Source: Acinetobacter sp. ANC 4169
GTDB lineage: Bacteria > Pseudomonadota > Gammaproteobacteria > Pseudomonadales > Moraxellaceae
DNA: 64,000 nt
Assembly: GCF_002135355.1 (NCBI RefSeq)
Contig: NZ_NEGE01000013.1
Coordinates: forward strand, 62,001-126,000
Direction: 5' to 3'
A program made the position numbers and the translations under genes. This document shows positions 1 to 9,747 of this stretch, piece by piece; the first letter of the stretch is position 1, and each line of letters opens with the position of its first letter. Below the pieces are notes generated by a model. That model made no database searches and was not told where the DNA came from. It worked only from the letters and a program-made list of their open reading frames with translations.

Positions 1-2005
1 TCATATAATGGATAAATACCAGATCCAGATCCGAGCCATAACCCAGCTCAATACCACCTAATTTGCCATAACCTGCAACCGCAAAAGCCATATGATCGAG
101 TGAACAACGTTGCCCTTCGGCATCTAAAGGATAGCCATGCTTTTTAGCGGTAATTTGATAAGCGAGATTCAGTGCAGCATTCACCGATACCTCGGCAATA
201 TCGGTTAATGCATCGGAGACTTTCATCAGTGGACTTTCCGCCAGTACATCACTGGCAGCCACAGCCAAAACATTGGATTTCTTGAATAAACGCAGCACGC
301 GCATTTGATCTTCAACCTGATCAATTTCAATACGTAGCAATTGTTGACGCAGTGAATCTTCCAGATCCTGACGTTTTGGCAGTTCAAAATCCATCGACAG
401 GAATTCATCCAGCAATACCGGATAATGCGTCAGCTCCTCACAAATCCATGGACTCACCGTCGCCATTTTTACCAGACGCTGTAACGCGCCTTTGCTTTCA
501 ATCAGCATCACCAGATACACGGTACGGCGCATTACCGATTCGACCAAAGGCATCAAGCGCAGCAGTGCGACTTGCGGTTTATCCGACTGCAAGATCGCTT
601 CAATCAGATGTGGCCAAAACGTCTTTAAACGCTGTACCGCTTTAGCGGGTAATTTTTTCAGCGCATGCCCATACCAGAATTCATGCACCAGTTTTTTAGC
701 ATCTTCATCCAGCACCTCATTCAACTGTTTCTCTAATTGGGTAAAACTTTCCACCAGTGGATCAGGCTCTTTTTCTTTAATTAAATGCTCAAACTGATAA
801 ATGACTTTGGCGCGTTTTTGATTGAGTAACGCTAAAAATTGATTCCAGCTATCAAAGCCCAAGGTTTCAATAATACGGTTGCGTAAATCAGGTTCAGTCG
901 GTAAAGACTGGGTTTGCTGGTCATTTAAGGCTTGAATGGCATGCTCGATACGGCGCAGGAACAGATAGGCATCTTCCAGTTCAAGCACGGCATTTTGCTC
1001 AAGAAGTCCCACTTCCCCCAAATGATGCAGACTCACCAGACACTGGCGATCTTGCAGCTCCAGTTTTGCCCCGCCATAAATCAGCTGAAAGACCTGAACA
1101 ATAAATTCAACTTCCCGAATTCCGCCGGCACCGAGTTTAATATCATCTTCAATATTTCGGCGTTGCACTTCGCGTTCAATCATGGCTTTCATTTCACGCA
1201 TCGCTTCAAATGCGGTGTAATCCACGTATTTACGAAAAACAAATGGCCGGGTCATATCCAGCAATTCTGCCCCTTCTTTGCCGCCAGTGACAATGCGCGC
1301 CTTGATCCAGGCATAGCGTTCCCATTCACGGCCATGCTGGCTTAAATATTTTTCTAAAGCGGCGTGGCTGATTGCCAGAGCAGAACCATCTCCCCAAGGG
1401 CGCAGGCGCATATCAACACGGAATACAAAACCGTCTGCAGTAATATGATCGAGCAGATAAATCAGTTTTTGTCCCCACAGTATACAAAACTGCTGTACGT
1501 CAATACATTTACGGCCATTGGTTTCGCCCTGTTCATCAAAGGCAAAAATAAGATCGATATCACTTGAAAGATTAAGTTCTTGCGCCCCCAGTTTACCCAT
1601 GGCCACCACAATGAGGTCCTGCACAGCACCGCCATAACCGATCGGCTCACCATGCTTGGCCACCAAGGGAGCGCGGGCAAAATCTTTGGCTGCACAAATA
1701 GCAGCATCGGCAAAATCGGAAAGTTCACGTGTCAGTGTGACTACATCGGTCAGCCGATTGGCATCCTGCCAAATCCAGCGGAACATCAAGCGCGCACGAA
1801 GCACACGAATGGCATGCATCCATGTACTTTCATCTGCAATCTGCTCTAGCGTGTCATGAATAAAATTCTGGATTTGCGTGGTCGTTAAAGGAAGGAGAAA
1901 TTGATCAATTGCATAATCTTGTTCTAATAAAGCGCTGTGTTTTCCCAATACCTGTTCTGCGTATTGGCTCGCTCGCAATGTGTTCTGCAATTGTTCCGCA
2001 TTCAT
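1..2005 (-). CDS. glnE: Bifunctional glutamine synthetase adenylyltransferase/deadenylylase, 3' end outside window
   Basis: GlnE adds and removes AMP on glutamine synthetase (GlnA) in the cytoplasm and so couples nitrogen assimilation to PII signalling. About 668 codons are visible from an ATG at 2005; the frame runs off the left edge without a stop. The N-terminal nucleotidyltransferase (deadenylylase) half carries LNLSSDIDLIFAFDE. The second, adenylyltransferase, half begins to show at the edge with LGYGSDLDLVFIHYM, so roughly the last 250 residues expected for the family are missing. It lies 83 bases after the upstream histidine kinase gene on the same strand. The window also contains amtB with a sigma-54 promoter, another part of the nitrogen response. 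Identification is firm. Confidence 0.95.
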   Translation of the reverse strand, partial: MNAEQLQNTLRASQYAEQVLGKHSALLEQDYAIDQFLLPLTTTQIQNFIHDTLEQIADESTWMHAIRVLRARLMFRWIWQDANRLTDVVTLTRELSDFADAAICAAKDFARAPLVAKHGEPIGYGGAVQDLIVVAMGKLGAQELNLSSDIDLIFAFDEQGETNGRKCIDVQQFCILWGQKLIYLLDHITADGFVFRVDMRLRPWGDGSALAISHAALEKYLSQHGREWERYAWIKARIVTGGKEGAELLDMTRPFVFRKYVDYTAFEAMREMKAMIEREVQRRNIEDDIKLGAGGIREVEFIVQVFQLIYGGAKLELQDRQCLVSLHHLGEVGLLEQNAVLELEDAYLFLRRIEHAIQALNDQQTQSLPTEPDLRNRIIETLGFDSWNQFLALLNQKRAKVIYQFEHLIKEKEPDPLVESFTQLEKQLNEVLDEDAKKLVHEFWYGHALKKLPAKAVQRLKTFWPHLIEAILQSDKPQVALLRLMPLVESVMRRTVYLVMLIESKGALQRLVKMATVSPWICEELTHYPVLLDEFLSMDFELPKRQDLEDSLRQQLLRIEIDQVEDQMRVLRLFKKSNVLAVAASDVLAESPLMKVSDALTDIAEVSVNAALNLAYQITAKKHGYPLDAEGQRCSLDHMAFAVAGYGKLGGIELGYGSDLDLVFIHYM

Positions 2006-2088
2006 CTTAAAACCTTCAGCCTGATTTTTTTCTAGTTATAGCAGCTGAAAAGAGATAGTGGAAAAGAAATTTATTGTTCTGTGCCGAT

Positions 2089-3360
2089 TTATTCAGTAAT
2101 CGCCTGCTTCATCCGGTCTAAAGAGAGGGCTTGATAATCATTGTCAGCAATCGGTAAAGAAACCTTAAATATCGTGCCTACACCTTCTTTCGATTGCACC
2201 GAAATTTTACCCTGATTCAAATCAACAAAACGTTGACACAGCACCAACCCCAGCCCGGTACCTTTTTCACCCGCCGTTCCCTTAAAACTGATAGTCAAAC
2301 GAGGCTGAAAAAGTTCATCAATCTGCGCTTGCGTCATACCCAAGCCGGTATCCTGAATATAGATATCCACAAAATCTGCTGATTTTTCAGCATACATGGT
2401 TACTTTTCCAGTGCCATCCATATGGGTAAATTTCAACGCATTGGACACCAGATTCTGCAAAACCGAGGTGACCATATTGATATCGGCATGGACTTTTAAA
2501 TCTTCAGGCACCTGATCAATCAGCTGAATATCTTTCTTGATTGCCAAGCTATTCAAGACTGAATAAACAATGGTAGATGACTGTTTTAAATTAAAATTAA
2601 TCGGGTGGTAAACAAAGCGTCCACCTTCTGCCATCGCCCAGTTCAGCAAACTTTCCAATAGACTATAGGTCGATTGCGAAGTATCCAGTAAATAATCTGC
2701 AATCTCCTGAATATTTGCATCATTCAGTGTATCCCGTTCCTGTGCCAGCACTTCCGAAAAGCCAATCAGGCCATGAAATGGAGCGCGTAAATCATGGGCA
2801 ATAATTTGAAAAAATTTGGTTTTACTAAAATTGAGTGCCAATTGCTGTTCATATAATTCTTTCAGTTCAGCATAGTCTGAACGCAACTCAATAATGCTAA
2901 TCAGGCTCATGGCAAATTCATGTACCAGCTCCAGATTATTCCCTTTAAATGGATCAAGCTGGTCATCAAACAAAATAACCTGACCAATAGATTGTTTTTT
3001 ATTAATTTTTAAGTCAAAACCTACAATACGGCGATGCTCCACGCCTAAATCATGAATATGTTGGGAAAAAGCACTGTAGTTTTGATGTTGCGAACAGAGG
3101 ATAGTATCGCCTGCAAAAAATGAGGCTAAATTGGCTTCGGTCTTTGCTTGATATACTTTAAAGCCTTCGGCTGAAGAATGCCAAATATAAGGTTCATCAT
3201 GAAAACACAGAATGCCGCAATCTGCCTGCAGAATGCCGCGCGCAAACTTTAAAAAACCTTCAACACGATTATTTGAGGTAAAAACGCCAAGCAATAATGA
3301 TAACCTGCAAGCACTAAGCTGATCTGTCGTTGTGCCTATTTCGAGTAATTGCAATGCCAT
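2089..3360 (-). CDS. Soluble GAF-type sensor histidine kinase
   Basis: A 423-residue protein with no membrane segment. Residues about 25-160 look like a GAF-type sensor. These are followed by a HisKA helix with phospho-acceptor His189 (IIAHDLRAPFHG) and a HATPase_c domain with an N-box (LVSNALKF), DTGLGM and GTGLGLVLCQ. It is therefore expected to autophosphorylate in the cytoplasm in response to an internal signal. No response regulator gene is adjacent, so the partner cannot be named. ATG start at 3360. The 800-base gene-free region upstream presumably carries its promoter. The kinase class is secure; the signal is unknown. Confidence 0.85.
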   Translation of the reverse strand: MALQLLEIGTTTDQLSACRLSLLLGVFTSNNRVEGFLKFARGILQADCGILCFHDEPYIWHSSAEGFKVYQAKTEANLASFFAGDTILCSQHQNYSAFSQHIHDLGVEHRRIVGFDLKINKKQSIGQVILFDDQLDPFKGNNLELVHEFAMSLISIIELRSDYAELKELYEQQLALNFSKTKFFQIIAHDLRAPFHGLIGFSEVLAQERDTLNDANIQEIADYLLDTSQSTYSLLESLLNWAMAEGGRFVYHPINFNLKQSSTIVYSVLNSLAIKKDIQLIDQVPEDLKVHADINMVTSVLQNLVSNALKFTHMDGTGKVTMYAEKSADFVDIYIQDTGLGMTQAQIDELFQPRLTISFKGTAGEKGTGLGLVLCQRFVDLNQGKISVQSKEGVGTIFKVSLPIADNDYQALSLDRMKQAITE

Positions 3361-3687
3361 ATTTGCCTCTCTAGAGAATGTACCTACCCCTATCGTTAAA
3401 AACCAACCATTACATACAACTTTATTAACAAACTTTCACATCTAATACAATAAAGAAAGACACAAATAGATAAAAAGTGACAAATTAAGTCAGTTAACAC
3501 TTAAAATTAATTCTCTTACCTCTATATAGCGCTGTTATTTGAGCCAATACGCTTAGCATAGGCTTAAAGTACAGAGCTATCTCCGCTTGGTTTAAATTAA
3601 GATCACTTCACGTTACTTTATGTCCTGGCACCATCGCTGCTAAAAAGCCTCTAAATTTAGGATGATAAAATAATAAAATGCAGATTA

Positions 3688-3700
3688 GGGTCTGTTGACA
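3688..3700 (+). repeat. Solo terminal repeat of a TA-flanked miniature element
   Basis: The 13 bases GGGTCTGTTGACA, preceded by TA, are identical to the left end of the complete 309-bp element at 12631-12939. No matching right end is visible before icd, so this is either a decayed element or a chance match. The identity including the flanking TA favours a remnant. Confidence 0.5.
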
Positions 3701-3962
3701 ATGAAAATTTTTTTCGAATGAACAGCAAGAAATTTGCACTGTATTCACTGAGCAATAATTTATTTCCATGATACCCAACATGTTTTAAGTAATTAGTTTG
3801 TAAAACGGTAGAAAGAGCCAATTTATTTTTTATCAAGCCTATAAAGCATTAATTATTTAAAATATTGATAAATATAAATAATATCAAATTAAAGCTTTAA
3901 AATAACTTTTATGCAGTGAAGTGCCTATGCGAGCCTTACCCAGGCCGATGAACCTGCCCAAA

Positions 3963-3992
3963 TTCGAAAAAAAGCTAAATTTCACGTAGAAT
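3963..3992 (+). promoter_or_regulatory. Candidate promoter of icd
   Basis: A TAGAAT -10 at 3987-3992 lies 18 bases after a poor -35 (TTCGAA, 3963-3968). Transcription would begin near 3999, immediately before the first leader hairpin. The weak -35 makes this tentative. Confidence 0.35.
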
Positions 3993-3998
3993 AGAGGT

Positions 3999-4086
3999 AT
4001 TGGTGAACAACACCGATGTATACGAATTTTCAGCTAAACAGCAATATGAACAGATATCGCAGTTTAGCTAGGGTGCAATAAGCACC
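3999..4086 (+). promoter_or_regulatory. Structured 5' leader of icd with twin GGTG/CACCGAT hairpins
   Basis: Three inverted repeats sit in series. Hairpin A is 3999-4017: ATTGGTG, loop AACAA, CACCGAT, seven pairs with one U-G. Hairpin B is AGCTAAAC at 4032-4039 with GTTTAGCT at 4062-4069, eight perfect pairs. Hairpin C is GGTGC, loop AATAA, GCACC at 4072-4086, followed by GAT. A and C share the same GGTG - five-base A-rich loop - CACCGAT design. About 90 further bases lead to the icd start and contain a GAGC/GCTC pair. This looks like a structured mRNA leader. I vaguely recall an 'icd-II' leader motif reported in pseudomonads but cannot tell whether it is related. Confidence 0.5.
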
Positions 4087-4179
4087 GATACTTTCAATGT
4101 TTTATTTAAGCAAACCGGTTCGCTGGACTGAGCCAAAAGCTCGGTTTCAACCAACTCAATCCAAAGCAAGGGGCTATAT

Positions 4180-6411
4180 ATGGCTGGTGGAAAGTCAAAA
4201 ATCATTTACACATTGACCGATGAGGCGCCATTATTGGCGACCTACTCCCTGCTGCCGATCATTGAGACCTTTACCAAGCCGGCTGGCGTTGAGATTGTCA
4301 AAAAAGATATCTCTGTGGCCGTACGTGTGCTTGCAGAATTTACGGACTTCCTAAGCGATGAGCAGAAGGTACCGAATAACCTCGCAGAGCTTGGCCGTCT
4401 TACCCAAGACCCAGACACTAATATCATTAAACTCCCAAATATTAGTGCTTCAGTTGGCCAATTGACAGCTTGTATCAAGGAACTTCAATCGAAAGGCTAT
4501 GCTCTTCCTGACTATCCGGAAAACCCGGCGACTGAGGAAGAAAAAGCAATCAAAGCACGTTACAGCAAATGTTTAGGTTCTGCTGTAAACCCGGTACTTC
4601 GTGAAGGTAACTCTGACCGTCGTGCACCCACTGCAGTTAAAAACTACGCGAAAAAACACCCGCACTCTATGAGTGAATGGAAACAGTGGTCACAAACTCA
4701 CGTTTCACATATGGAAGAAGGTGACTTCTACCACGGTGAAAAGTCTATGACGCTTGACCGCGCGCGCAATGTGAAAATGGAATTGATCACTAAAAGCGGT
4801 GAAACAATCGTTCTTAAGCCAAAAGTAGCACTTCTAGACGGCGAAATCATTGACTCAATGTTCATGAGCAAGAAAGCGCTTTGCGATTTCTATGAAAAAG
4901 AACTTGAAGACTGTAAAGAAGCAGGCATTTTGTTCTCTCTGCACGTTAAAGCAACCATGATGAAAGTTTCACACCCGATCGTATTCGGTCACTGTGTGAA
5001 AATTTACTACAAAGACGCATTCGAAAAACACGGCAAACTGTTTGATGAGCTAGGCATTAACATCAACAACGGTATGGCTGGCCTTTACGAGAAGATCGAA
5101 ACTCTTCCGACTTCTTTACGTGAAGAAATCATCGAAGATTTACACGCTTGCCAAGAACACCGCCCTGCGCTTGCAATGGTGGATTCTGCTAAAGGCATCA
5201 CTAACTTCCACTCGCCTAACGACGTTATTGTAGATGCTTCTATGCCTGCAATGATCCGTGGCGGCGGTAAAATGTGGGGTGCTGACGGCAAACCTTATGA
5301 CTGTAAAGCAGTAATGCCTGAATCTACTTTCGCGCGTATTTACCAGGAAATGATCAATTTCTGCAAATGGAATGGTAACTTCGACCCACGCACTATGGGT
5401 ACTGTGCCAAACGTTGGTTTGATGGCGCAAAAAGCTGAAGAATACGGTTCACACGACAAGACTTTTGAAATTGCTGAAGCAGGTATTGCAAACATCACCG
5501 ACCTTGAAACAGGTGAAGTGTTGATGTCTCAAAACGTGGAAGAAGGCGATATCTGGCGTATGTGTCAGGTGAAAGACGCTCCGATCCGTGACTGGGTGAA
5601 ACTCGCAGTAACTCGTGCACGTAACTCTGGCATGCCTGCAATCTTCTGGCTTGACCCATACCGTCCACACGAAAATGAATTGATCAAGAAGGTACAAGAA
5701 TATCTTAAAGATCATGACACTGACGGTTTAGATATCCAAATCATGTCTCAAGTACGTGCGATGCGTTACACACTTGAACGTGTTGCTCGCGGTCTAGATA
5801 CTATTTCTGTAACTGGTAACATTTTACGTGACTACCTCACTGACTTGTTCCCAATCATGGAGCTTGGTACTTCTGCGAAAATGCTTTCTATCGTGCCTTT
5901 AATGGCTGGTGGCGGCATGTACGAAACTGGTGCAGGCGGTTCTGCTCCTAAACACGTACAACAACTTGTAGAAGAAAACCACTTACGTTGGGATTCTTTA
6001 GGTGAGTTCTTGGCTCTGGCTGTATCTCTTGAAGAAATGGGCATTAAAGAAGACAATGCTCGCGCTAAATTGCTGGCTAAAACTTTAGACCAAGCGACTG
6101 GTAAATTGCTCGACAACGACCAATCACCATCACGTCGTACTGGCGAGCTAGATAACCGTGGCAGCCACTTCTACCTTGCTAAGTACTGGGCTGAAGCATT
6201 GACTGCACAAGACGAAGATACTGAATTGAAAGCCAAGTTTGCTCCACTTGCGAAAGCATTGGCTGAAAATGAAGACAAAATCATTGCTGAGCTTGCTTCC
6301 GTTCAAGGTAAAGCAGTTGATATCGGTGGTTACTACGCTCTTAATGAAGAGAAAGTAAACGCAGTAATGCGTCCAAGTGCGACATTGAATGCTGCTCTTG
6401 CAACAATCTAA
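4180..6411 (+). CDS. icd: Monomeric NADP-dependent isocitrate dehydrogenase
   Basis: Oxidatively decarboxylates isocitrate to 2-oxoglutarate in the TCA cycle and yields NADPH. At 743 residues and without the two-domain homodimeric Icd pattern, it belongs to the monomeric IDH-II type. This is supported along the whole length, for example [20 protein letters not shown] at the N-terminus and [20 protein letters not shown] near residue 590. The ATG at 4180 follows a good AAGGGG ribosome-binding site. A hairpin-rich leader precedes it and an intrinsic terminator follows, so it is probably a single-gene unit. The first 100 codons differ in codon choice from the strongly biased remainder, which looks highly expressed. 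Confidence 0.97.
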   Translation: MAGGKSKIIYTLTDEAPLLATYSLLPIIETFTKPAGVEIVKKDISVAVRVLAEFTDFLSDEQKVPNNLAELGRLTQDPDTNIIKLPNISASVGQLTACIKELQSKGYALPDYPENPATEEEKAIKARYSKCLGSAVNPVLREGNSDRRAPTAVKNYAKKHPHSMSEWKQWSQTHVSHMEEGDFYHGEKSMTLDRARNVKMELITKSGETIVLKPKVALLDGEIIDSMFMSKKALCDFYEKELEDCKEAGILFSLHVKATMMKVSHPIVFGHCVKIYYKDAFEKHGKLFDELGININNGMAGLYEKIETLPTSLREEIIEDLHACQEHRPALAMVDSAKGITNFHSPNDVIVDASMPAMIRGGGKMWGADGKPYDCKAVMPESTFARIYQEMINFCKWNGNFDPRTMGTVPNVGLMAQKAEEYGSHDKTFEIAEAGIANITDLETGEVLMSQNVEEGDIWRMCQVKDAPIRDWVKLAVTRARNSGMPAIFWLDPYRPHENELIKKVQEYLKDHDTDGLDIQIMSQVRAMRYTLERVARGLDTISVTGNILRDYLTDLFPIMELGTSAKMLSIVPLMAGGGMYETGAGGSAPKHVQQLVEENHLRWDSLGEFLALAVSLEEMGIKEDNARAKLLAKTLDQATGKLLDNDQSPSRRTGELDNRGSHFYLAKYWAEALTAQDEDTELKAKFAPLAKALAENEDKIIAELASVQGKAVDIGGYYALNEEKVNAVMRPSATLNAALATI

Positions 6412-6442
6412 ATTTATACAAAACTGACGATGTTAGTGATGT

Positions 6443-6473
6443 AAAAAACCGGTGCTTAGGCGCCGGTTTTTTT
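6443..6473 (+). terminator. Intrinsic terminator of icd
   Basis: ACCGGTGC and GCGCCGGT pair around a TTAG loop (one G-U) and are followed by a run of seven T. It lies 32 bases after the icd stop. Confidence 0.9.
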
Positions 6474-6519
6474 ATTTATTGCCATTTCATATCAAATAAA
6501 AAAATCTTAAAAAAGCTTA

Positions 6520-7203
6520 TTAGGTAGACTTACCATTTCTTTCTAGCAATATAATAGTTTTAGGTTTTTTAATATTTTTATATTTTACGTTAGCTTCATT
6601 AATTTCGTTTATGAAATCAATTGCATCTTTAAGTTGATCTTCAAGTACTAAGCATAGTAATGCTAGTGCAATAAACACCACCGAAATAAAGATAAATCCA
6701 ATACTAACAAAAACTTGAATACCGCTAGAATAACCAAGCACCAATAAAAGCACCATGCCTAATGAAGCAAAAACAAAATAACCTCCTATTAATACATAAC
6801 GCCGAAAGGTGGCGTTCAAAGACAAAAATGGCTTAACAGATAAATCTTTAGAGATATTTAATGTTTGCCCTTTTGTATAAGAAATATAATTAATCCCTTG
6901 ATCAAACAAAAAAACCATATGATCAAAATTAACTAAATAGTTCTGATGAAACTCAATTAGTTTATTTACCAAGTTATGATCAACATTCGGACTTTTTGCA
7001 AGATCTTGCGCTGCTCTATCCAGTACTAACTGATTAACATTTCCACTTTCATAATATTTCTCAAAATATTGAATACTTGATACAAGCCTATCTGAAATCT
7101 TTTTATGCTTAAGGTTTGTTATTTCATGTCTTTTCAAAAACAATGTAATAATAGCTATCACCACCCCTGCTATCGGCGCAACAAGCTTCCAATCCATTTC
7201 CAT
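6520..7203 (-). CDS. Membrane protein of unknown function, AT-rich
   Basis: I do not recognise this 227-residue protein. It has an N-terminal membrane segment (about residues 8-23), a long mostly helical stretch (25-130), two closely spaced membrane segments (about 135-157 and 163-187) and a basic tail. The middle part would face one side of the inner membrane. The gene is clearly more AT-rich than icd and queA, uses rare-looking codons and lies just past the 3' end of tRNA-Leu, a common site for acquired DNA. ATG at 7203, with a second ATG two codons in. It has no obvious partner gene. Confidence 0.7.
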   Translation of the reverse strand: MEMDWKLVAPIAGVVIAIITLFLKRHEITNLKHKKISDRLVSSIQYFEKYYESGNVNQLVLDRAAQDLAKSPNVDHNLVNKLIEFHQNYLVNFDHMVFLFDQGINYISYTKGQTLNISKDLSVKPFLSLNATFRRYVLIGGYFVFASLGMVLLLVLGYSSGIQVFVSIGFIFISVVFIALALLCLVLEDQLKDAIDFINEINEANVKYKNIKKPKTIILLERNGKST

Positions 7204-7302
7204 TTATTAATCACTACGCAATTTATTAAGCTAGAACTATGATTTATCATTAGATTTTAATAATGTGAAGTACTTATTATTCAAATATTTATTTCAGGCA
7301 AT

Positions 7303-7334
7303 AAAAAACCCCAAGACTTAATATGCTTGGGGTT
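7303..7334 (-). terminator. Intrinsic terminator of tRNA-Leu
   Basis: On the minus strand AACCCCAAG pairs with CTTGGGGTT around a 10-base loop and is followed by a T run (A run at 7303-7308 on plus). It begins 12 bases past the tRNA 3' end. Confidence 0.9.
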
Positions 7335-7345
7335 CTTCAGAATTT

Positions 7346-7432
7346 TGGTCCCGAGGGTCGGACTCGAACCGACACGTCATCTCTGACAGCGGATTTTGAG
7401 TCCGCCGCGTCTACCAATTTCACCACCTCGGG
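7346..7432 (-). tRNA. tRNA-Leu (CAA)
   Basis: An 87-base class II tRNA read on the minus strand. It has a 7-bp acceptor stem CCCGAGG/CCTCGGG, discriminator A and an encoded CCA. The anticodon stem is GCGGA/TCCGC with loop CTCAAAA, giving anticodon CAA, which reads UUG. A long variable arm and the TTCGAGTC T-loop are present, and the D-arm has the leucine-type GAAATTGGTAGACGC. It has its own promoter and terminator and stands alone. Confidence 0.97.
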
Positions 7433-7466
7433 AAAGGTGTTGCAAGCTAATCAGCTTGTGGTGGCT

Positions 7467-7494
7467 ATATTACTATCAAACTTGAAATTGTCAA
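7467..7494 (-). promoter_or_regulatory. Promoter of tRNA-Leu
   Basis: On the minus strand a perfect TTGACA (7489-7494) is followed after 16 bases by TAATAT (7467-7472). The tRNA 5' end is at 7432. Confidence 0.7.
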
Positions 7495-7588
7495 TTATCT
7501 AATTTAGCCGATCGCTCACTTTTAAAGCAAAATCAAAAACTTTGTCTTAAAAAGCATCAGATATCATCTGTTTTACCCTTTTCAGGCC

Positions 7589-7594
7589 TATAAT
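7589..7594 (+). promoter_or_regulatory. Candidate -10 element for queA
   Basis: A perfect TATAAT 33 bases before the queA ATG. No good -35 is found at 16-18 bases, so the assignment rests on the -10 and its position only. Confidence 0.4.
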
Positions 7595-7626
7595 GCACAG
7601 GTTTTTCTTATTTCTATACATTGACG

Positions 7627-8664
7627 ATGCAACTTTCCGACTTTAACTTTGATCTCCCTGACGAGCTGATTGCCCGTTACCCTCTTGAAACCCGTAGTGC
7701 TTCACGTTTATTACACCTCGACGCCGCAGGTCAATATCATGACCATCACTTTACCGATATTCTAGACTTACTCGAACCCGGTGATTTACTGGTTTTAAAT
7801 GACACCAAAGTCATGAAAGCGCGTCTTAAAGGTAAACGTGCCACTGGCGGTGCGGTTGAGGTCTTGGTGGAACGCATGATGGACAAGTTCATTGCGCATT
7901 GCCACATTAAAGCCAGCAATACCCCGAAAGAAGGTGCAGAACTGTTCATTGGTCCAGATGAAGTTAAAGTGACGGTAAAAGGTCGTCATGAAAACTTGTT
8001 TATCGTTGAGTTTTCTCAGCCCATTTTAAATGTTTTAGATCTATATGGTGCTTTGCCAATTCCGCCTTATTTCAACCGTGAAGCAGAAGCCATTGATACT
8101 GTACGTTATCAAACCGTGTTTAATGATCCAACTAAACTCGCCAGTGTCGCTGCTCCTACTGCCAGCCTGCATTTTGACGAAGCTTTGCTGAAAAAGCTGG
8201 AACAAAAAGGCATCCAGAAAACCTTTGTGACCTTGCATGTCGGTGCAGGAACATTCCTGCCGGTACGGACCAATGATATTGAAAACCATATCATGCACAG
8301 TGAATGGTGCGATGTGTCTGACGAGTCTATGGCGCTCATTAAAGAAACCAAAGCCCGTGGCAATAAAGTGATTGCTGTGGGCACGACTGCAACCCGTGCC
8401 ACCGAAAGTGCTGCACAGGCGAATGGTGGTGAATTGAAAGGCTGGACTGGCGATACCCAAATCTTCATTTATCCAGGTTACGAGTTTAAAGTGGTCGATC
8501 GTCTGATTACCAACTTCCATCTTCCTGAATCTACTTTATTGATGCTGGTTTCGGCGTTGTCAAATCGTGATAATATTTTAAATGCCTATAATCATGCCGT
8601 GGAAGCGAAATACCGTTTCTTCAGTTATGGTGATGCCATGCTGATTGATAAAATCACGCCTTAA
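7627..8664 (+). CDS. queA: tRNA preQ1(34) S-adenosylmethionine ribosyltransferase-isomerase
   Basis: QueA transfers and isomerises the ribosyl moiety of SAM onto preQ1 in the tRNA wobble position to form epoxyqueuosine. The 345-residue protein begins [20 protein letters not shown] and contains the conserved [11 protein letters not shown] and [19 protein letters not shown] segments. The frame is open six bases further up to a TTG, but the ATG at 7627 gives the family's standard N-terminus. It heads the queuosine/Sec line found in many gammaproteobacteria. Here tgt is separated from it by three unrelated genes. Confidence 0.96.
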   Translation: MQLSDFNFDLPDELIARYPLETRSASRLLHLDAAGQYHDHHFTDILDLLEPGDLLVLNDTKVMKARLKGKRATGGAVEVLVERMMDKFIAHCHIKASNTPKEGAELFIGPDEVKVTVKGRHENLFIVEFSQPILNVLDLYGALPIPPYFNREAEAIDTVRYQTVFNDPTKLASVAAPTASLHFDEALLKKLEQKGIQKTFVTLHVGAGTFLPVRTNDIENHIMHSEWCDVSDESMALIKETKARGNKVIAVGTTATRATESAAQANGGELKGWTGDTQIFIYPGYEFKVVDRLITNFHLPESTLLMLVSALSNRDNILNAYNHAVEAKYRFFSYGDAMLIDKITP

Positions 8665-8690
8665 TATTGATCCATTAAAAGAAGCAGACC

Positions 8691-9719
8691 ATGCCGCTCG
8701 ATACTGTTAGACATTCGATTCATATTCGACGTAAAAAAAATGAACGGGTTTTTAATAATGTTGCGCGGCTTTGGGATATCGCCCGCAAGGCGCAATCGCA
8801 TCAGGATATTTTAGATGCCCTGCATCCATGGAATGCCCCGATCGTACTCAAGTTTGAAAATGTCTTACCGCTGCTTTTGGCAGCAGTAGGACTTTTTTTT
8901 ATTCTGCTGATTTTTATTAAACCCGGCAATATCTGGATTCAGCTCAGCCTGATCAGTGGCTTTTTTATGATTTTCTGGGCTTATATCAGCTACGAAGAAA
9001 GTAAGCCCGTTGATGAAGTGATCGAATATCTGGAACAGCAAAGCATTGCTAAAAAATACAATCTTGCTTTCCAGCAACAGCCGCAACATATTGGCGTTCC
9101 GCTGCAACCAGTCTTGTTCATTGCCCATTTAAAGCGCCTGTTTCCGGTTTTTAATCAGGGCAGCATTGCCAATGACTTTCCCTATTACGCCAGCACCCAA
9201 TGGACCGATGATGAAGATAAACAGCATCAGGTCATGGTGTTTCAATATCATTATGTCAATGAAATCCGGGTTCGCAATAAGGACGGCAATGAAGTACAAG
9301 TAAAAGAAGTACATAAAGATTTATGGGGTGTATTTGTTTTTGATGTCGAAACACAGGGACTGGCTGTCACCACGGCCAATAAAGAATTTTATTATCCTTA
9401 TGATTTTCCCTGGCATACCAGCGATATTCAAATCAATCAGAAACTCAATATTTTTGGCAGCGATGAAATGCAAATGGCAAAACAGCTCACGCCCGCATTT
9501 GTGCTGAAGCTGGATGAATTTTTTACCCAGCGTCAGGGCGATTTAATCTTCCACCCCGACAGTCAGATCTTATGCTTTCTCGGGCCTGCCGACTTATTTA
9601 GCATCTCAAGCCGGGCAAAAAAAATTCAAGATATTTCCGCATTACGTGGACACTTGCGTACTTTTAAATTACCTTATCTAGAAAGCTTACAGCGTGATTT
9701 AACACATTTTTTAAAATAA
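8691..9719 (+). CDS. DUF3137 membrane protein
   Basis: A 342-residue protein with two adjacent membrane segments (about residues 57-76 and 79-97) and a large C-terminal part ending in conserved features of the DUF3137 family (VMVFQYHYV around residue 182, ADLFSISS near 304). Function is unknown. The family frequently sits next to LemA, as here, where the lemA-like gene follows after 28 bases. The membrane hairpin suggests a cytoplasmic domain tethered to the inner membrane. Start ATG at 8691, 26 bases after queA, so it is probably co-transcribed with queA. Confidence 0.75.
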   Translation: MPLDTVRHSIHIRRKKNERVFNNVARLWDIARKAQSHQDILDALHPWNAPIVLKFENVLPLLLAAVGLFFILLIFIKPGNIWIQLSLISGFFMIFWAYISYEESKPVDEVIEYLEQQSIAKKYNLAFQQQPQHIGVPLQPVLFIAHLKRLFPVFNQGSIANDFPYYASTQWTDDEDKQHQVMVFQYHYVNEIRVRNKDGNEVQVKEVHKDLWGVFVFDVETQGLAVTTANKEFYYPYDFPWHTSDIQINQKLNIFGSDEMQMAKQLTPAFVLKLDEFFTQRQGDLIFHPDSQILCFLGPADLFSISSRAKKIQDISALRGHLRTFKLPYLESLQRDLTHFLK

Positions 9720-9747
9720 AAATCTTTGATTTTTAGGGGACTAATAC

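Larger units (their letters stand above)
3361..4179. other. Gene-free region between histidine kinase and icd
   Basis: About 820 AT-rich bases between divergently transcribed genes, with no plausible coding frame. It holds a lone repeat end at 3688, a weak icd promoter candidate near 3963-3992 and a cluster of inverted repeats between about 3999 and 4160. The stretch 3700-3900 shows only AT-rich sequence. Confidence 0.7.
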
